A stretch of DNA of 15,968 nucleotides from Mageeibacillus sp. UBA5770. GTDB lineage: Bacteria > Bacillota_A > Clostridia > Saccharofermentanales > Saccharofermentanaceae. The notes under the pieces are model-generated. The model did no database searches, had not been told where the DNA came from, and saw only the letters and a list, made by a program, of their open reading frames with translations. The position numbers and the translations under genes were made by a program. Below are positions 14,104 through 15,968 of this stretch, piece after piece. Position 1 is the stretch's first letter, and every line of letters starts with the position of its first letter. The stretch spans positions 1 through 15,968 of the forward strand of contig DIEQ01000107.1 in the NCBI GenBank assembly GCA_002418705.1. The letters are read 5' to 3'.

Positions 14104-15768
14104 TTACGACCCGATTTCCACCCTGTTTCTTCCCTTATTTTTGGCCTGGTACAAGGCGATGTCCGCCCGCTTGAGTATTTGATCGAGTTTGTGATCGAAT
14201 GGGGTTATTTCCGTAACGCCGACACTGACGGTAAACGCAACTTTGTGTCCGTTTTCATCGAGAAGGTCTATCTGTTCAACATTGCGGCGTATGCGCTCGG
14301 CGACGGGGTAAGCGTTTTCGAGGTTCATGTTTACCAGGTAAATCGCGAACTCTTCCCCGCCGATGCGGCCGATGATATCTGTAGCACGAATGGAATCCGC
14401 ACAGACGGCCGCGAATTCCCGCAGCGCCTGATCACCGATATTATGGCCGTATTCGTCGTTAATTATTTTGAAAAAGTCAATATCAAGCATTAGAAGCGAT
14501 GAATCCTGCGGATACCGCTGATTGCGAAGGAGTTCCTTTTCTGCCAGCTCGAAAAAACCTCGCCTGTTATTTACATTTGTCAGCATATCGGTGCGGTGCA
14601 GGCGCTCGATCTCTATTTCGTTTTTATGTTCTTTAGTAATGTCGGTCTTAATGCCGATAAATTTGATAAGATTCCCATCGTCATCGTAAAGCGGGGAAAT
14701 CGAGGCGCGTTCCCAGTATTCCGTGCCGTCCTTTTTTCTGTTCTGAAAAACGCCGTGCCACTCTTTGCCCGAGATGATCTGCTCCCACATTTCTGAAAAG
14801 TTCACCTTTGCATCCCTGTTGTCCTTGAGGATGCGCGGATTCTGTCCGATGGCTTCCTTCTGCGAATATCCGGTTACTTCCAGGAAGGCCTTGTTGACAT
14901 AGCAGATTGTTCCGTCCGGTTCCGTCAGCACGATCGCATCCGGCGCCTGCTCAACTGTCTTCTGGAGAATTCTGATCTCCTCCTGTGCGAGAATGCGGTC
15001 TGTAATGTCAAAGGACATGCCTATGATGCCGATAATATCACCATCGTCGTTGACAAACGGAATCCTGCTGGTACTTAACCAGCGGCGTCCCTCGTCCGTA
15101 TCCCACGGTTCAATGATGTTCATCTTGGCTTCTCCTGAGTTTATGACTTCGAGATCGTCCTGATAATATTGCAGCGCGACCTCTTCCGGGTAAATCTTGT
15201 TTAGATTCATTCCCGTCATTTCGGCCTTTGTCATCTTGTGTGCGTCAGCCACGGATTTGTTGACGCTGACGAAGCAATTATTCCTGTCTTTGTAGAACAC
15301 CAGGCCGGGCATATGGTCGATGATGGATTCGAATTGATTGGCAAGATACTTGTATTTCTTCCTGCCTTCGGTCAATTCTTCGATACGCCATTTATGTCTT
15401 GCTATATCAATAATGATGCCGGACAGATACTGAGGCAGGCCGGAATCATCGTAAGTGCATTTTCCCCTTTCATAGACCCAGACTAAGGTCCCGGACGCCG
15501 TGCAAATCCGGTACTCAATCTCATAGGGCTGATGGGCGTCTATCGCATTCTCGACGATTTGGGCTGCAGGCTGTCTGTCTTCCTCAAATATGATGCTTCC
15601 GAATGACCTGTGCCCGTCCTCGAAAAAATACGCTGCAGGGTATCCGGACAGCTGTTCGATCTCATTCCCGATGTGGATGAGCGGCCGGGAAGGCTCGGTG
15701 CTGCACATAAATGAGATGACTGACAACCCTGAAAGGAACGTATCCACTGCGTCAAAACTGTTTTTCAC
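14104..15768 (-). CDS. PAS-PAS-PAS-GGDEF diguanylate cyclase
   Basis: A 554-residue cytosolic diguanylate cyclase that should make cyclic-di-GMP from GTP. Three PAS domains are seen (about 10-125, 143-262 and 268-382). The second has FYKDRNNCFVSVNKSVADAH, close to the first PAS of the 159-2021 protein (YFKDRECRFICVNKKIAERH). The third has NPRILKDNRDAKVNF, NRKKDGTEYWERASISPLYD and a DIT end. The GGDEF domain (about 385-552) carries an intact GGEEF at 470-474, an RxxD inhibitory site (RATD, 461-464) exactly five residues before it, and LDIDFFKIINDEYGH (428-442). There is no HD-GYP or EAL part and no membrane segment. The start is GTG at 15768, with GGAGG 7 bases upstream. It is downstream of lipA on the same strand, with its own candidate promoter. 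Its signal is unknown. Confidence 0.95.
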   Translation of the reverse strand: MKNSFDAVDTFLSGLSVISFMCSTEPSRPLIHIGNEIEQLSGYPAAYFFEDGHRSFGSIIFEEDRQPAAQIVENAIDAHQPYEIEYRICTASGTLVWVYERGKCTYDDSGLPQYLSGIIIDIARHKWRIEELTEGRKKYKYLANQFESIIDHMPGLVFYKDRNNCFVSVNKSVADAHKMTKAEMTGMNLNKIYPEEVALQYYQDDLEVINSGEAKMNIIEPWDTDEGRRWLSTSRIPFVNDDGDIIGIIGMSFDITDRILAQEEIRILQKTVEQAPDAIVLTEPDGTICYVNKAFLEVTGYSQKEAIGQNPRILKDNRDAKVNFSEMWEQIISGKEWHGVFQNRKKDGTEYWERASISPLYDDDGNLIKFIGIKTDITKEHKNEIEIERLHRTDMLTNVNNRRGFFELAEKELLRNQRYPQDSSLLMLDIDFFKIINDEYGHNIGDQALREFAAVCADSIRATDIIGRIGGEEFAIYLVNMNLENAYPVAERIRRNVEQIDLLDENGHKVAFTVSVGVTEITPFDHKLDQILKRADIALYQAKNKGRNRVEIGS

Positions 15769-15810
15769 CGTGATGCCTCCATTAAAATGTCAACCGCAAA
15801 ACATAACCAT

Positions 15811-15846
15811 ATTCTACACTATTATTTCATTAGTTAAACACTTAAC
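15811..15846 (-). promoter_or_regulatory. Candidate promoter and overlapping inverted repeat of the PAS-GGDEF gene
   Basis: On the minus strand TAGAAT (15816-15811) is a 5/6 match to -10, with TTTAAC (15838-15833) 16 bases upstream as a weak -35. The -35 lies in a perfect inverted repeat, GTTAA-N4-TTAAC (15833-15846). A protein bound there would block the polymerase. Visual matches only. Confidence 0.38.
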
Positions 15847-15897
15847 AGTGACATAAATATGTTAGATGCGATTCCATTTCATGCATCGTTTTTCTGA

Positions 15898-15968
15898 CTA
15901 TTTTTCCCACGCCTGTTCGGCCTGGTAAGAGCTTCGCACCAGCGGTCCTGAAGCCACATAAGAGAATC
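15898..15968 (-). CDS. lipA: Lipoyl synthase, 3' end only
   Basis: The minus strand from the window edge encodes FSYVASGPLVRSSYQAEQAW, then E-K and a TAG stop at 15900-15898. The segment (V/A)-x-GP-(L/F)-VRSSY is the conserved C-terminus of lipoyl synthase, whose serine in RSSY binds the auxiliary iron-sulfur cluster. LipA inserts two sulfur atoms into protein-bound octanoyl groups by radical SAM chemistry. Only 22 full codons are in the window; the rest lies beyond 15968. No strong terminator is seen between this stop and the GGDEF gene. Confidence 0.88.
   Translation of the reverse strand, partial: FSYVASGPLVRSSYQAEQAWEK

Noticed and set aside
15860..15895. GATGC/GCATC hairpin between lipA and the GGDEF gene considered as the lipA terminator
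   Set aside because: Only a 5-bp stem with a 13-base loop, and no U-run in the minus direction.

Overview
The window reads as chromosomal DNA of a Gram-positive clostridial bacterium, most likely a gut-type Lachnospiraceae or a close relative. Grounds: strong AGGAGG-type ribosome binding sites ahead of almost every gene, GTG/TTG starts, a YozG-like regulator paired with a DUF2975 membrane protein, a clostridial LUD protein with a C-terminal cysteine cluster, a membrane-domain GDPD enzyme, and cyclic-di-GMP proteins with several PAS domains. The species cannot be named from the sequence alone.

Layout. (1) 1-4085, all on +, is fairly A/T-rich. It holds a PAS-PAS-GGDEF-HD-GYP protein, a HicB-like antitoxin with no HicA partner, a DUF2975 membrane protein with its small Cro/C1-type regulator, and a strikingly A/T-rich LUD-domain protein. 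A bidirectional terminator (4153-4209) closes this block. (2) 4236-6680, on -, holds a 542-residue protein of unknown function with a PD-(D/E)XK-like C-terminal core, and downstream of it a phosphoribosyltransferase-fold protein whose PRPP loop lacks the usual acidic pair. (3) 6990-9567 is a divergent pair: an EamA/DMT transporter (-) and a MocR/PdxR-type GntR-aminotransferase regulator (+), sharing a 118-base promoter region with an inverted repeat. (4) 9616-11554, on -, holds a small TPR protein and a membrane-anchored alpha/beta hydrolase. (5) 11723-14102, on +, holds a DUF1801 protein and a glycerophosphodiester phosphodiesterase with an N-terminal membrane domain. (6) 14104-15768, on -, is a PAS-PAS-PAS-GGDEF protein. 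The last 71 bases are the 3' end of lipA (lipoyl synthase), on -.

How the genes may work together. The proteins at the two ends make, and in one case probably also degrade, cyclic-di-GMP. Both keep a GG(D/E)EF active site and an RxxD inhibitory site. The MocR regulator very likely controls its own gene and the divergent exporter. The DUF2975 gene and its regulator form an autonomous pair. The remaining genes look like independent units separated by terminators or convergent ends. No tRNA, rRNA, CRISPR array, transposase or phage gene was seen. The best candidates for something undescribed are the 542-residue nuclease-like protein, the degenerate phosphoribosyltransferase beside it, and the nested tandem repeats in the 11568-11661 promoter region.
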